NCBI RefSeq assembly: GCF_000756615.1
Contig: NZ_CP009288.1
Coordinates: 3,782,001-3,846,000 of the forward strand
Source: Paenibacillus durus
Lineage (GTDB): Bacteria > Bacillota > Bacilli > Paenibacillales > Paenibacillaceae
Reading direction: 5' to 3'
Length of the DNA stretch: 64,000 bases
The position numbers and the translations under genes are program-made. Positions 7,470-15,649 of the stretch are shown here, piece after piece (within the stretch, counting starts at the first letter, position 1; every line of letters starts with the position of its first letter). The notes under the pieces were generated by a model. The model ran no database searches and had not been told where the DNA came from. It saw nothing but the letters and a program-made list of their open reading frames with translations.

Positions 7470-7542
7470 ATCCTGTCTCCTTTCATTTGTTATTTTCTTC
7501 TATTATATGCTCTAAGCTTAAGGCAATCCACTGACGCCCGCG

Positions 7543-9072
7543 CTATTTAACCTGATCCAAACGATAGATTTCACGGTACTTCGCTTCCAGGTAATCCGCC
7601 AGATAGTCGGGGTTCAGCGGTTCGCCCGTTACCCGTTCAATAATTTGCGACGGCGTCTGGCTCATGCCGTAACGGTAAATTTTGTCCGTAAGCCATTCCT
7701 TGATCGGCAGTAGATTCCCCGAAGACACCAGGGAGTCGAATTCCGGCAGCTCTTTACGCAGCGTATGCAGAATTTGCGCCGCATACATATTGCCCAGCGA
7801 ATAAGAGGCGAAATAGCCGAAATCCCCGCCCGACCAATGCACGTCCTGCAGTACGCCAAGGCTGTCGCTCGGCGGCGTGATACCAAGATATTCACGGTAC
7901 TTCGTATTCCATACCTCCGGCAGCTCCTTGACGGTGAGCCCTTCATTAAAAATAAGCTTCTCAATCTCATAGCGGATAATAATATGCAGATTATAGGTCA
8001 GCTCGTCCGCCTCAATGCGGATTAGCGAATTCTCCACCCGGTTAATCGCCCGGTAGAACTCCTCCGCCTTCACATCCTTGAAGGTCTCCGGGAAATGCTG
8101 CTGCAAATCTCCGTAATACCGTTCCCAGAACGCATGGCTGCGGCCGATCATATTTTCCCATAGTCTGGATTGGGATTCGTGAATGCCCATAGAAGCGCCC
8201 TGCGCAAGCGGTGTGCCGACAAGAGCCTTGTCGATGTTCTGTTCATACAGCGCATGTCCGCCTTCGTGCAGAGAGCTGAAAATGGAGCTGGTCACGTTAT
8301 CTGCCAGGTAATTCGTCGTAATGCGAACATCTCCGGGATTCAGTCCCGTAGCGAAAGGATGCACACTCTCGTCTAACCGGCCGGCTGCAAAATCATAACC
8401 CATCTGCTGCAAAATAAAGAGTCCGAACTTCTCCTGCTCTTCTATGCCGAAAGTTCCCTTTAGAAGGTTCGCATCAGGCTTGTTTGGCGAAGCAGCGATT
8501 TGCTCGGCCAATGGCACAAGGCGGCTGCGCAGGCGGTTAAAGATCCCGTCGAGCTTCTCTACCGTCAGGTCAGGCTCGTACATGTCCAGCAGCGTGTCAT
8601 AACGCGTGCCTTTCACGCCCCAATAATCGATGAATTCCTGTTTGAAGGCGACGATCCGGCTGAGCAAAGGCTCAAAGGAAGCAAAATCGTTGTTTTCCTT
8701 CGCCGTCTCCCACATCGTCTCCGACCGGGCGGCCAGAATGGCGTATTCCTCATATTTTTCCGGAGGAATGCTCTTGCTGCGCTCGTACTCCTTCCGGCAA
8801 TCCTTGACGATCTTCTTCTGCACGTCAGTTAGCTGGCTCACCACCTCCGGTCTGCTGAAGTGTTCCGTGAACCGCCCCATCTCGGGCGAAGTTTCCAGCT
8901 TGAACAGTTCTCCGCTCAGCATACCGATCGTCTTCGACCGGACTTCCACTCCCTTGCGAGGCGCCCCCGTCCGCAGGTCCCAATGCAGCAGACCGATCGC
9001 CTCGCGGTATCCGCTGATTTTGGCTAATAAAATACTGAAGGCATTCCATTCCGCTTGTAGTTGTTGTTCCAT
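7543..9072 (-). CDS. M32-family metallocarboxypeptidase
   Basis: A 509-residue zinc carboxypeptidase of the Taq/M32 family, cytoplasmic, which removes C-terminal residues from peptides. The HEGGHALYEQ motif near residue 270 is the HExxH zinc site in the variant form usual for this family. Further conserved elements are GIHESQSRLWENMIGRS and the late region GGDFGYFASYSLGNMYAAQ. Length is normal. There is no signal peptide. ATG 9072 is used; the gene is divergent from yqkB with 150 bp between them. Confidence 0.95.
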   Translation of the reverse strand: MEQQLQAEWNAFSILLAKISGYREAIGLLHWDLRTGAPRKGVEVRSKTIGMLSGELFKLETSPEMGRFTEHFSRPEVVSQLTDVQKKIVKDCRKEYERSKSIPPEKYEEYAILAARSETMWETAKENNDFASFEPLLSRIVAFKQEFIDYWGVKGTRYDTLLDMYEPDLTVEKLDGIFNRLRSRLVPLAEQIAASPNKPDANLLKGTFGIEEQEKFGLFILQQMGYDFAAGRLDESVHPFATGLNPGDVRITTNYLADNVTSSIFSSLHEGGHALYEQNIDKALVGTPLAQGASMGIHESQSRLWENMIGRSHAFWERYYGDLQQHFPETFKDVKAEEFYRAINRVENSLIRIEADELTYNLHIIIRYEIEKLIFNEGLTVKELPEVWNTKYREYLGITPPSDSLGVLQDVHWSGGDFGYFASYSLGNMYAAQILHTLRKELPEFDSLVSSGNLLPIKEWLTDKIYRYGMSQTPSQIIERVTGEPLNPDYLADYLEAKYREIYRLDQVK

Positions 9073-9221
9073 TTCATGTCACCGGCTTTCCGTAATTTCG
9101 AAGCTACTCTTGATGATACTTTTTTAAGTGCGTATAATCAACTTCGGAGCGGATTATCTGAGATTTAAAGAATTGTTCCTCCGCTTACGTTCTGACACAG
9201 GAAAAAGGAGCGTGAACTGCA

Positions 9222-9596
9222 ATGAAAATTCAGGTGACGCCGCTTGCTCTACAAAGACTGAAGGAACGGCTGGGCAGCCGGCCGGGGACATTCAAGCTCT
9301 TTTACGATACGGTTGACTGCGGATGCGACGGCATCAATGTGCTGCTGATCTTGGACAAGCCGGATACCGGGGACCTGCATGTCGAAGCCGAGGGTCTTCC
9401 TATAGTCGTTGGAAACCAGCATGAGATTTTTTATGAGGAACAATTGAAGCTGGACGCCGATGTGAACACATCTTCCTTTAAACTGAGCAGCGATTCACAG
9501 CTTTATGGGCAAAATATTTTGGTACGCGATATGCGGGGCCTAGAGGGGACCCGGCCTGAACCGGCTTCCGTCTGTGAAGTCCATTCCCGTTCATAA
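9222..9596 (+). CDS. yqkB: YqkB-like iron-sulfur cluster biosynthesis family protein
   Basis: The 124-residue protein is related to the HesB/IscA fold (Fe-S_biosyn). It begins MKIQVTPLALQRLKERLG and has the DCGCDGINVLLILDK segment with two cysteines in the middle. It lacks the C-terminal CGCG pair of true A-type carriers, as in B. subtilis YqkB. Its role in cluster handling is assumed from family membership. A ribosome binding site AAAAAGGAG lies upstream of ATG 9222. It is followed after 25 bp by a carbonic anhydrase gene on the same strand, probably co-transcribed. Confidence 0.85.
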   Translation: MKIQVTPLALQRLKERLGSRPGTFKLFYDTVDCGCDGINVLLILDKPDTGDLHVEAEGLPIVVGNQHEIFYEEQLKLDADVNTSSFKLSSDSQLYGQNILVRDMRGLEGTRPEPASVCEVHSRS

Positions 9597-9621
9597 ATAA
9601 TCTTAGGAGGGTTCCGCCATT

Positions 9622-10188
9622 ATGAGTCAAGTCTCCGATATTTTGAAATTTAACGAGAAATTTGTGGAAAATAAAGAATACGAAGCCTATCTGACAAGCC
9701 GATTTCCGAATAAAAAGCTGCTCATCATCACCTGCATGGACACGCGGCTTGTGGAGCTGCTGCCGAAAGCGATGAATTTCAGGAACGGCGACGTCAAAAT
9801 CATTAAAAATGCCGGTGCCGTCATTTCCCAGCCCTTCGGAAGCGTTATGCGCAGTGTGATGGTTGCCCTGTACGAACTCAGCGCAGATGAGGTTATCGTC
9901 GTCGGCCATCACGGCTGCGGCATGGCTTCGCTGAACGCCGAGCATATGATTCAATCGATCAAGGAACGCGGGATTTCGGATGAGGTTCTGTCTACCTTGG
10001 AAAATGCGGGAATTAAGCTTACCAAGTGGCTTAAAGGGTTTGACAGTATTGACGAAGGGGTAATTCAAACTGTGGAGCTAATTAAGCGTCATCCCCTGCT
10101 TCCACCGGGTGTTCCCGTTCACGGCATGATTATGGATCCGGCTACCGGTGCACTGGAGCTTGTCTCGGATGGGTACACCAGTATTTGA
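9622..10188 (+). CDS. beta-class carbonic anhydrase
   Basis: The enzyme interconverts carbon dioxide and bicarbonate. The 188-residue protein has the zinc ligands and catalytic dyad of the beta class: CMDTRL near residue 39 (Cys, Asp, Arg) and VVGHHGCGM near residue 95 (His and Cys ligands), with the KIIKNAGAVI strand between. It resembles the short YtiB type of Bacillales. RBS TAGGAGGG precedes ATG. Two hairpins with T-runs follow (10209-10238 and 10277-10298). Confidence 0.95.
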   Translation: MSQVSDILKFNEKFVENKEYEAYLTSRFPNKKLLIITCMDTRLVELLPKAMNFRNGDVKIIKNAGAVISQPFGSVMRSVMVALYELSADEVIVVGHHGCGMASLNAEHMIQSIKERGISDEVLSTLENAGIKLTKWLKGFDSIDEGVIQTVELIKRHPLLPPGVPVHGMIMDPATGALELVSDGYTSI

Positions 10189-10208
10189 CATCTCTCAAAA
10201 CTGCTTTT

Positions 10209-10238
10209 GCGCGGGTACTGTGCCCGCGCTTTTTTTTT
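10209..10238 (+). terminator. terminator after the carbonic anhydrase gene
   Basis: GCGCGGG (10209-10215) and CCCGCGC (10223-10229) form a 7-bp stem followed by nine T residues. A second, smaller hairpin ACTCC-GATG-GGAGT-T6 follows at about 10279-10298 in the same direction. Confidence 0.9.
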
Positions 10239-10307
10239 AAACAACCGCTCCTGAGTAATTCGACAGCTTCTTCGAAAGACTCCGATGGGAGTTTTTTATG
10301 CAGCGTC

Positions 10308-10940
10308 CTACCCTTCCGGTCCTAAATGCCCGAACAGCATCTTATAATATTCATTGGTGTTCGGCGTAAAATCCCCCAGACTCACCACCCTTTCCTCCGG
10401 CCTTGCAAGCTGCACCTTCTCATCCCAGACAATCCCCTCGATCTGAAGAGCTTCTATCCCCCCTCCAACCAGCTGCCGGAATTTCGGAATATCTACAAAG
10501 AACAGCCCGGAAATTTCTTCCCGCTGAAAGGAATATCGCTCCAATTCCTGATCGCAAGTATAAAGAAACACATGACTAAACTCCCTATCTATCAGTCCGT
10601 CCGATGGAATACACTCCTCAGCAACGATCCCGCAATAGATCAGTTCTTCGAACGGGACGTTCGGCCCGAGTTCCTCCCGCAGCTCCCGAACACCGTCCTC
10701 CACCGTTTCTCCGGCCTGAAGATGTCCGGCGCATGAAGTATCCAGCAGTCCCGGAAAAGTATCCTTGGTCATGTGGCGCAGCTGAAAAAGGAGGCTTCCG
10801 CCTTCGCCCTTCGAGGGATGGACAATCCAGCAATGGAACGTTTGATGCCATAGCCCTTTGGCATGCGCATTTTCCCGGCTGTCGCTTCCGATCCGGACCA
10901 TTTTTTCATCGAAAATATCAAACATTTCAGATGGCGGCAT
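10308..10940 (-). CDS. Nudix hydrolase
   Basis: A 210-residue protein in which FHCWIVHPSKGEGGSLLFQ leads into a Nudix box beginning GHLQAGE and continuing TVEDGVRELREELG. The spacing between the first Glu and the RE dipeptide is one residue shorter than in MutT, a pattern I associate with isopentenyl-diphosphate-isomerase-like Nudix proteins. The substrate is unknown. Start ATG 10940 has GGGAGG 8 bases upstream; the frame extends another 23 codons without a site. It is convergent with the carbonic anhydrase gene. Confidence 0.88.
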   Translation of the reverse strand: MPPSEMFDIFDEKMVRIGSDSRENAHAKGLWHQTFHCWIVHPSKGEGGSLLFQLRHMTKDTFPGLLDTSCAGHLQAGETVEDGVRELREELGPNVPFEELIYCGIVAEECIPSDGLIDREFSHVFLYTCDQELERYSFQREEISGLFFVDIPKFRQLVGGGIEALQIEGIVWDEKVQLARPEERVVSLGDFTPNTNEYYKMLFGHLGPEG

Positions 10941-11209
10941 TCCTTTTACCTCCCTGGAAGGATAGATTATGAGCTTCCTTTTTTTGAATTTTTTTAAGTA
11001 TCGCAGCACAGACTATCCTTTGTCCACTGTTTAGCGGAAAGTGCCTTTGCCATTTATTTAAAAAATAAGAATAGAAAAATGGAACCATTCAGAGAAGTCT
11101 CCGTATTACCGGGTAGGCACACAAACTAAGCGTTTGCTTCCGTAGCGAGTTTTGCGAAGTCGTTCAGGAAGCTTATGCTATCAAAACTTTTAGGAGGTCA
11201 GATTTATTA

Positions 11210-11650
11210 ATGAAATTCTTAAAAAGCGCAATGATGATTGTTATGGCCTTTACCCTTTTCTTCGCGGCGGCGGCCCCGGATTATGCGGATGCGCGGCGCG
11301 GCGGCGGCGGTTTCAAATCGGGACAGCGGAGTTACACGACTACGCCGAATAAATCGACTCAAAGCAATGTAAATAAAAGCGACAGCACCAAGGGAACAAC
11401 AGCCGGAACGACGGCAGGCACGGCTAAACGCGGATTTTTCAGCGGCGGCAGCTTCATGAAAGGGATGATATTCGGCGGTCTGGCTGGCCTGTTGTTCGGC
11501 GGCTTGTTCGGCAGCATGGGCGCTTTCGGCAACATCCTCGGCTTTGCAGTTAACATGCTGGCGATCTATCTGGTAGTTATGCTCGTCCTTTCCTTCTTCC
11601 GCCGCAGACAGCAGCGCCGCAAGTTTGACGAACGGGGTGGACGTTACTAA
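11210..11650 (+). CDS. secreted or membrane protein with signal peptide and Gly-rich hydrophobic segments
   Basis: The 146-residue protein has a signal peptide (about residues 1-27, ending AAAAPDYADA) and a Gly/Arg then Ser/Thr/Lys-rich low-complexity linker to about residue 75. A glycine-zipper-like segment follows (GMIFGGLAGLLFGGLFG), then a second membrane segment and a basic tail (FFRRRQQRRKF). The layout resembles the N-terminal half of Tim44-like bacterial proteins, but the Tim44 domain itself is absent. It has RBS TAGGAGG and is coupled to yxcD by a TAATG overlap, implying a joint role. Function unknown. Confidence 0.75.
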   Translation: MKFLKSAMMIVMAFTLFFAAAAPDYADARRGGGGFKSGQRSYTTTPNKSTQSNVNKSDSTKGTTAGTTAGTAKRGFFSGGSFMKGMIFGGLAGLLFGGLFGSMGAFGNILGFAVNMLAIYLVVMLVLSFFRRRQQRRKFDERGGRY

Positions 11651-11937
11651 TGTCCATAACCGTCCTCAGCATGGATGAAATTATCAACGCTATCTGCCTT
11701 CACATGGCCGAGCGCAAGGGCGTTAAGGTAACGGATGTGCAGGTGGAACTTAGCTGGGAGGAAGAGACCGGTTATACCGCCGAAGTGTGGATACAGGGCC
11801 GAAGCCAGTATCTCGTCGAAAGCAATATGATTGAAGCGATTCTGCGCTATCTTCATTCCGAGTACAATATCCGCGCTTATCGCGAGGATGTAAGACTGGA
11901 GCTGGACGAAGAGATTACGGCCGTCGTCAATGTTTAA
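11650..11937 (+). CDS. yxcD: YxcD-family protein (DUF2653)
   Basis: A 95-residue soluble protein beginning with the LSMDEIINAICLHMAERK helix and ending EITAVVNV; the pattern matches DUF2653/YxcD of Bacillales, whose function is unknown. Its ATG shares bases with the stop codon of the preceding membrane protein, so the two are translated together. Two hairpins downstream end the transcript. Confidence 0.8.
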   Translation: MSITVLSMDEIINAICLHMAERKGVKVTDVQVELSWEEETGYTAEVWIQGRSQYLVESNMIEAILRYLHSEYNIRAYREDVRLELDEEITAVVNV

Positions 11938-12007
11938 GTAAGAACTGTTAGACCAAACAGGCAGACCGGGGATTTCCTGTGTCTGTCTTTTTTGGTTATC
12001 ATCGTAG

Positions 12008-12053
12008 AAAAAAGAGCGTTCGACAGCCCTTCCGGCTGCTGGGCGCTCTTTTT
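12008..12053. terminator. bidirectional terminator between convergent genes
   Basis: AAAAAAGAGCG and CGCTCTTTTT enclose a loop that itself pairs (CAGCC/GGCTG). It separates yxcD on the plus strand from the LSm-like gene on the minus strand. A weaker hairpin precedes it at about 11958-11988. Confidence 0.85.
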
Positions 12054-12065
12054 GTGTTATTCGCT

Positions 12066-12404
12066 TCAGAGCAGCGAAATAGCCAGCAAATTGTACAGCA
12101 CCAGCGGTAAAATGACGTTGCCGATCGGATTGACCGGGTAGTAATAAGGATAAGGCGGATAATACGGATTGTAATATCCTCTCATCGAGGGGCCAGACGC
12201 CTGCACAGTCAGATAAAGATGGCCCTCGTCGATACCCGAGATCATCCCCTCGTGGGTCACCCCGTCGATGGTATGAATCCTTACTTTCCGATTAATGAAG
12301 GGCTTTAAAGAGCCATGCATCGATTCGCGCACTTTTTTCACATGGTGAAGCGCAGTGGGATCAGCTTGATAAATCAGGGTTTGCGGTCCAGAATAGGTTG
12401 ACAT
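12066..12404 (-). CDS. small protein with an Sm-like core and Tyr/Pro-rich region
   Basis: The 112-residue protein has a middle segment (about residues 32-66: PFINRKVRIHTIDGVTHEG, then MISGIDEGHLYLTV) that reads like the strand pattern of an Sm/LSm-type barrel. A Tyr/Pro-rich stretch (NPYYPPYPYYYPVNP) and a hydrophobic C-terminus follow. Proteins of this layout are common and unnamed in spore-forming Bacillales, and a surface or spore role is possible but not shown. It is monocistronic, with terminator 12008-12053 downstream. Confidence 0.7.
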   Translation of the reverse strand: MSTYSGPQTLIYQADPTALHHVKKVRESMHGSLKPFINRKVRIHTIDGVTHEGMISGIDEGHLYLTVQASGPSMRGYYNPYYPPYPYYYPVNPIGNVILPLVLYNLLAISLL

Positions 12405-12540
12405 AAGCTCATACCTTTCGTTAGCTGGATTTTGCTTTAGTGTATGCGATCGCCTATCCCGTGGTGCTGCCCATAAAGGCTATACAATGTGTTAAAAATA
12501 TCACTGACAATTTAAATTGAATCAACCATTATATCAATAA

Positions 12541-12555
12541 TGATAATCGTTATCA
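12541..12555. promoter_or_regulatory. Fur box (7-1-7)
   Basis: TGATAAT-C-GTTATCA matches the Bacillus Fur operator TGATAAT-N-ATTATCA with a single mismatch. It lies 21 bases upstream of the start of the membrane protein at 12577. Iron-dependent repression is therefore likely. Confidence 0.85.
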
Positions 12556-12576
12556 ATTAATGAGGGGGTTTTTTTC

Positions 12577-13308
12577 ATGTCTCTGCTGTATTGTTTGCTG
12601 ATTGCGGCCCTGCTGTGCCAGTTTCCGAAGTTTATTCAAAAAAATCGTGCCGCTCTTTACACCTTAGCCACCACAATTACGATCGTCGTCACCACCTACG
12701 AGATGATCCGGCTTTTTAGCGGCTTTCAACTGCAAGGATTCATCCGTGAATTGGAAAGAGCCGTCTCGCATGGCGTCATCTCCATTGCTTTGTTCATTCC
12801 CGTGATGTTTGCCGGGGCACTAAACAATCGCTGGAACTATACCCGAAAATTGATGTCTATCCGCGCCCCGCTAGCGATCATTGCTTCCATTCTCATGCTG
12901 GCCCATGGTTTTGTGTACCTCGTCAGATTCCTCGTAAGAGTTTCTTCCATGCTCAGCTCCGATGAAGCCACAGTGCTCAGGAAAACGATCTACCTTAGCT
13001 ACTCTGTTATCGGCATTATCGCTTTTATTGTGATGATTCCTCTGTTCATTACGTCCTTTAGAAAAGTGCGGAGCCGGATCGGGGGTGCAAAGTGGCGTAA
13101 AATCCAGCGCTGGGCGTATCTGTTCTATCTGTTGGCCTACTTGCATGTGCTGCTGATCCTTATTATGGATAAAGATACGGATTGGCTGAGACTGGTGCTG
13201 TATACGGGAATCTTCGGCTCCTACACGATCTTGCGCTTAATGAAATATAAAGCAGCGAACGTCATGTCACAGGCCAGAGTATCCAAGGGAGTAAGAACTG
13301 CCGAATGA
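12577..13308 (+). CDS. ferric-reductase-like transmembrane protein, Fur-regulated
   Basis: A 243-residue protein with six to seven membrane segments and histidines placed inside helices (SHGVIS, MLAHGF, YLHVLL), as in the haem-binding ferric reductase transmembrane domain. The loop IGGAKWRKIQRWAYLFYLLA matches the family element near the last helices. The Fur box directly upstream fits a role in iron acquisition or electron transfer under iron limitation. No FAD/NAD domain is attached; a partner reductase would be encoded elsewhere. Start ATG has GAGGGGG upstream. Confidence 0.78.
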   Translation: MSLLYCLLIAALLCQFPKFIQKNRAALYTLATTITIVVTTYEMIRLFSGFQLQGFIRELERAVSHGVISIALFIPVMFAGALNNRWNYTRKLMSIRAPLAIIASILMLAHGFVYLVRFLVRVSSMLSSDEATVLRKTIYLSYSVIGIIAFIVMIPLFITSFRKVRSRIGGAKWRKIQRWAYLFYLLAYLHVLLILIMDKDTDWLRLVLYTGIFGSYTILRLMKYKAANVMSQARVSKGVRTAE

Positions 13309-13343
13309 TTACTAGCAGCAGCGAAAGATCGAACCATGCCATG

Positions 13344-13370
13344 AAAAAAGGGAGCCGCAGCTCCCTTTTT
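13344..13370. terminator. bidirectional terminator
   Basis: AAAAAAGGGAGC-CGCA-GCTCCCTTTTT is a perfect stem with A and T tracts on each side, between the convergent Fur-regulated gene and yyaL. Confidence 0.92.
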
Positions 13371-13405
13371 CGCTTTTACGGTCCGGTTACTTTATTACAT
13401 TCCGG

Positions 13406-15514
13406 TTACTTTGTTTCCTTCTCCTGTTTGACAAAAAGCTCACGCACCGCCTCCAGGCTTGTAATCGGCTCTTGACAGGCAAAATCACGACAGACATACG
13501 CCGTGGCGTCACCGCCGATCGCCGGCTTGTCCTTCAGATGCGGCAGAAGCGCCGCCAACTCGTCCTCCGGAGCTTCCCAGTGAATGAGCAGCGAAGCATC
13601 CGGCATAAAGGTACGCTGCGCAAGAGAAATCATTTCGTTCAGGGCAGGATCTTCTTTTTTGCCGGACAATACCCATTCCTTGCCGCCGCCTGTCATGGTG
13701 AACAGCCCTTGCAGGAACATGGCGTAGCTGGCGGGATATTTCATCGCGGCCTTGCCCAGCACTGCCGCCGTCCGCTCAGCAACACCCTTGAGCTTAACGT
13801 CCTGGGTAATTACGGCGAGCTTCCACAGCACCTTCACCGCCACGGAATTGCCGGACGGCATTGCGCCGTCATATAGCTCCTTCGAGCGGATCGGAAGCTG
13901 TTCCGCATCCTTGCCTGTGAAGTAGAATCCGCCTTCCTCTTCATCCTGGAACAAATCCAGCAGTCCGTCTTTAAGCTGAAGCGCCCGCTCCAGATAGACC
14001 GCTTGTCCCGTGGCCTCATACAGCTCGGTCAATCCCCACATTAGAAAAGCATAATCGTCCACATATCCCGGATAAGCGGCCTCGCCGTCGCGGTATCTTG
14101 CCAGCAGCCGGCCATCCTCGCGGCGCAGATGGTTCCAGAGGAAATTCGCCGCCGCTCCGGCAGCCTCGGCGTATTCTGGCTTTTGGAACGCTTTGGCTCC
14201 CTTCGCCAGCGCCGTGATCATCAGGCTGTTCCACGAGGTCAGCACTTTGTCGTCCTTGGAAGGACGCACGCGCTTGCTTCTGTAAGCGAACATCTTCTCC
14301 CGCCATTCCTCTATCCGGGTACGCAGATCCAGAGGAGTCATGCCCATTTTTTCAGCGATCTCATCCGGCAGTCCTTCAAGCAGATTCGGGATGCTGTATC
14401 CCCGCGAAATGCCTTCCTCCGTTATCCCGTAGAGGCTACAGTAGGATTGACTATCTTCAGGCCCCAGCGCTTCCTCGACCTCTTCCGTGCTGAAGATATA
14501 GAATGCGCCTTCCTCGCCGTCCGAATCAGCATCCTCCGCAGAATAGAACGCGCCTTCGGGCGAAGTCAATTCGCGCAATACGTAAGCAAATATGCTCTCC
14601 GCAACTTCTGCATACAGCGGCTTCTCCGTGATCTGGTAAGCTTCCACATAAGCGGAGGCGATCAGCGCGTTGTCGAAGAGCATTTTCTCAAAATGCGGCA
14701 CCAGCCACAGCTCGTCAGTGGAGTAACGCGCAAATCCGAATCCGATATGGTCGTAAATACCGCCCCGATACATGAACTCCAGCGTCTTTTCGACCATTCG
14801 CAGCGCCTCCGCGTTGTCATACTTCTGGCTGTATGCGAGCAGAAAGGACAGATTATGCGGCGTCGGGAACTTGGGAGCATGTCCGAAGCCCCCGTTCTCC
14901 TCGTCAAATATCGTGCTGTACAACCGGAAGGCATGGTGCAAAATATCTTCCGACAATTCAACATCTTGTTCAACGCTGTTCTTGGCAGCCGCGGCCTGAA
15001 GCTCGGAGAGCAGTTCATCGCCAAGCTGGTGGAGCTTCACGCTGTCCGTTTCCCATTTCGCCCGGACCTGCTCCAGTACCTCCAATAGTCCAACCTGCCC
15101 CATCATCCGCCGCTTCGGAAAATACGTTCCGGCATAGAACGGCTTCTTTTCCGGCGTCAGCAGCACCGTCAGAGGCCAGCCTCCCCCGCCTGTCATCGCC
15201 TGACAGACCGACATATACAGGGCGTCGATATCCGGCCTTTCCTCCCGGTCTACCTTGACCGCCACATAATTACCGTTAAGAAGCTCTGCAACCTCTTCAT
15301 CGTCAAAAGATTCTTCTTCCATCGCATGGCACCAATGACAGGTGGAATAGCCGATGGATACGAACACGGGCTTGTTCTCCGCTTTGGCCTTCTCGAAAGC
15401 TTCCTCGCCCCAAGGCATCCAATCCACCGGATTGTGCGCGTGCTGGAGCAGATAAGGACTCTTCTCATTGATTAGCCGATTGGTGTATTTTGGAGATGCG
15501 GTTTCTTCGCTCAT
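13406..15514 (-). CDS. yyaL: YyaL-type thioredoxin-domain protein (DUF255)
   Basis: The 702-residue protein starts with NRLINEKSPYLLQHAHNPVDW and the thioredoxin-like CHWCHAM motif near residue 60, then an (alpha/alpha)6 toroid typical of N-acylglucosamine 2-epimerase-type folds, including KMLFDNALIASAYVEAYQ. This is the normal length for the bacterial relatives of human SPATA20. The biochemical role is unsettled. A decayed copy of its 5' end and upstream region occurs at 22830-23095. RBS GGGGGCTG is weak but well placed. Confidence 0.93.
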   Translation of the reverse strand: MSEETASPKYTNRLINEKSPYLLQHAHNPVDWMPWGEEAFEKAKAENKPVFVSIGYSTCHWCHAMEEESFDDEEVAELLNGNYVAVKVDREERPDIDALYMSVCQAMTGGGGWPLTVLLTPEKKPFYAGTYFPKRRMMGQVGLLEVLEQVRAKWETDSVKLHQLGDELLSELQAAAAKNSVEQDVELSEDILHHAFRLYSTIFDEENGGFGHAPKFPTPHNLSFLLAYSQKYDNAEALRMVEKTLEFMYRGGIYDHIGFGFARYSTDELWLVPHFEKMLFDNALIASAYVEAYQITEKPLYAEVAESIFAYVLRELTSPEGAFYSAEDADSDGEEGAFYIFSTEEVEEALGPEDSQSYCSLYGITEEGISRGYSIPNLLEGLPDEIAEKMGMTPLDLRTRIEEWREKMFAYRSKRVRPSKDDKVLTSWNSLMITALAKGAKAFQKPEYAEAAGAAANFLWNHLRREDGRLLARYRDGEAAYPGYVDDYAFLMWGLTELYEATGQAVYLERALQLKDGLLDLFQDEEEGGFYFTGKDAEQLPIRSKELYDGAMPSGNSVAVKVLWKLAVITQDVKLKGVAERTAAVLGKAAMKYPASYAMFLQGLFTMTGGGKEWVLSGKKEDPALNEMISLAQRTFMPDASLLIHWEAPEDELAALLPHLKDKPAIGGDATAYVCRDFACQEPITSLEAVRELFVKQEKETK

Positions 15515-15649
15515 GGGAACAGCCCCCTTTGGTTTTTTGTAATCATTATAATATACAAGCCGGACATGCCGCCGAGAGAAATGTGGAGATTTCTGTTCAA
15601 TCCTTCGTTAAAACAAGTCTAACACTATTAGATTTTCTTTTTTTGTAAA

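Noticed and set aside
14129..15088. 319-codon frame on the plus strand
   Set aside because: Antisense to yyaL, whose CHWCHAM motif and length are clear; shadow frame from codon bias.
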